DNA of 64,000 nt from Hanleya hanleyi (lineage: Eukaryota > Mollusca > Polyplacophora > Lepidopleurida > Hanleyidae): NCBI GenBank assembly GCA_036873755.1, contig JAVTVY010019462.1, positions 1 to 64,000 of the forward strand; not shown here. Reading direction: 5' to 3'. How positions within the stretch are numbered: the first letter of the stretch is position 1. Below: more notes on the stretch, generated by a model, which saw only the letters and a list, made by a program, of their open reading frames with translations, was not told the origin of the DNA and did not search any database.

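Overview
The window looks like animal nuclear DNA, most likely from a mollusc and perhaps a gastropod (inferred, not proven). It is AT-rich, has many introns with GT/AG borders, and is full of MITEs, tRNA-derived SINEs with (ACTC)n tails, LINE scraps and one DIRS-type tyrosine-recombinase retrotransposon. No bacterial, viral or CRISPR signature was seen.

One host gene, read on the minus strand, fills the whole window. I could chain 39 exons (64000 down to about 458) with consistent splice sites and reading phase. They total 12,037 coding nt, about 4,011 residues. The 5' end lies beyond base 64000, so no start codon, signal peptide or promoter is visible. The protein is a giant array of modules of about 380-450 residues. 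Each module runs: a Gly/Ser/His-rich segment with a 'YGxLYEP' motif; 'GGGRIWLNVT'; 'GGGSGGSIWMYC'; 'GGGGRIAIYF'; 'GTVFIYH..HRTLIIDN'; 'GRTWILP'; 'FEELQIYGNAHLAVL'; 'MIGDRTGTVHVG'; 'LNGTLANVRNLTLHHGG'; 'VEGGGxLHG..NITVDDGG'. The periodic short hydrophobic strands between Gly turns and the many N-glycosylation sequons suggest a secreted or cell-surface beta-solenoid-like protein. I do not recognise a named family. Two discoidin (F5/8C)-like segments interrupt the array (exons 24-25 and 37-39).

Layout. 64000-39179: modules split over many small exons. 38828-35037: one 3.8 kb exon holding three complete modules. 31130-22295: split modules including the first discoidin-like segment. 22294-9096: a 13 kb intron packed with nested mobile elements. 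These are a TA-flanked pogo/Tc1-like element (9324-20185) that contains a 6.5 kb DIRS element (10393-16900) and a hAT-like element (18476-19800), followed by a second hAT-like element with an 8-bp target duplication (20565-22270). 9095-458: the last split modules and the second discoidin-like segment.

The DIRS element keeps the full set of cis structures: inverted terminal repeats, and an internal complementary region matching both outer ends. It has open gag and tyrosine recombinase frames. Its RT-RNase H-methyltransferase frame is broken by three shifts, two of them in homopolymer runs.

Several repeats lie directly on splice junctions of the host gene: a 116-bp minisatellite carries the exon 13 acceptor, a MITE end abuts the exon 13 donor, a 50-bp triplication repeats the exon 12 donor, and a LINE fragment abuts the exon 34 acceptor. 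One intron appears to be GC-AG.
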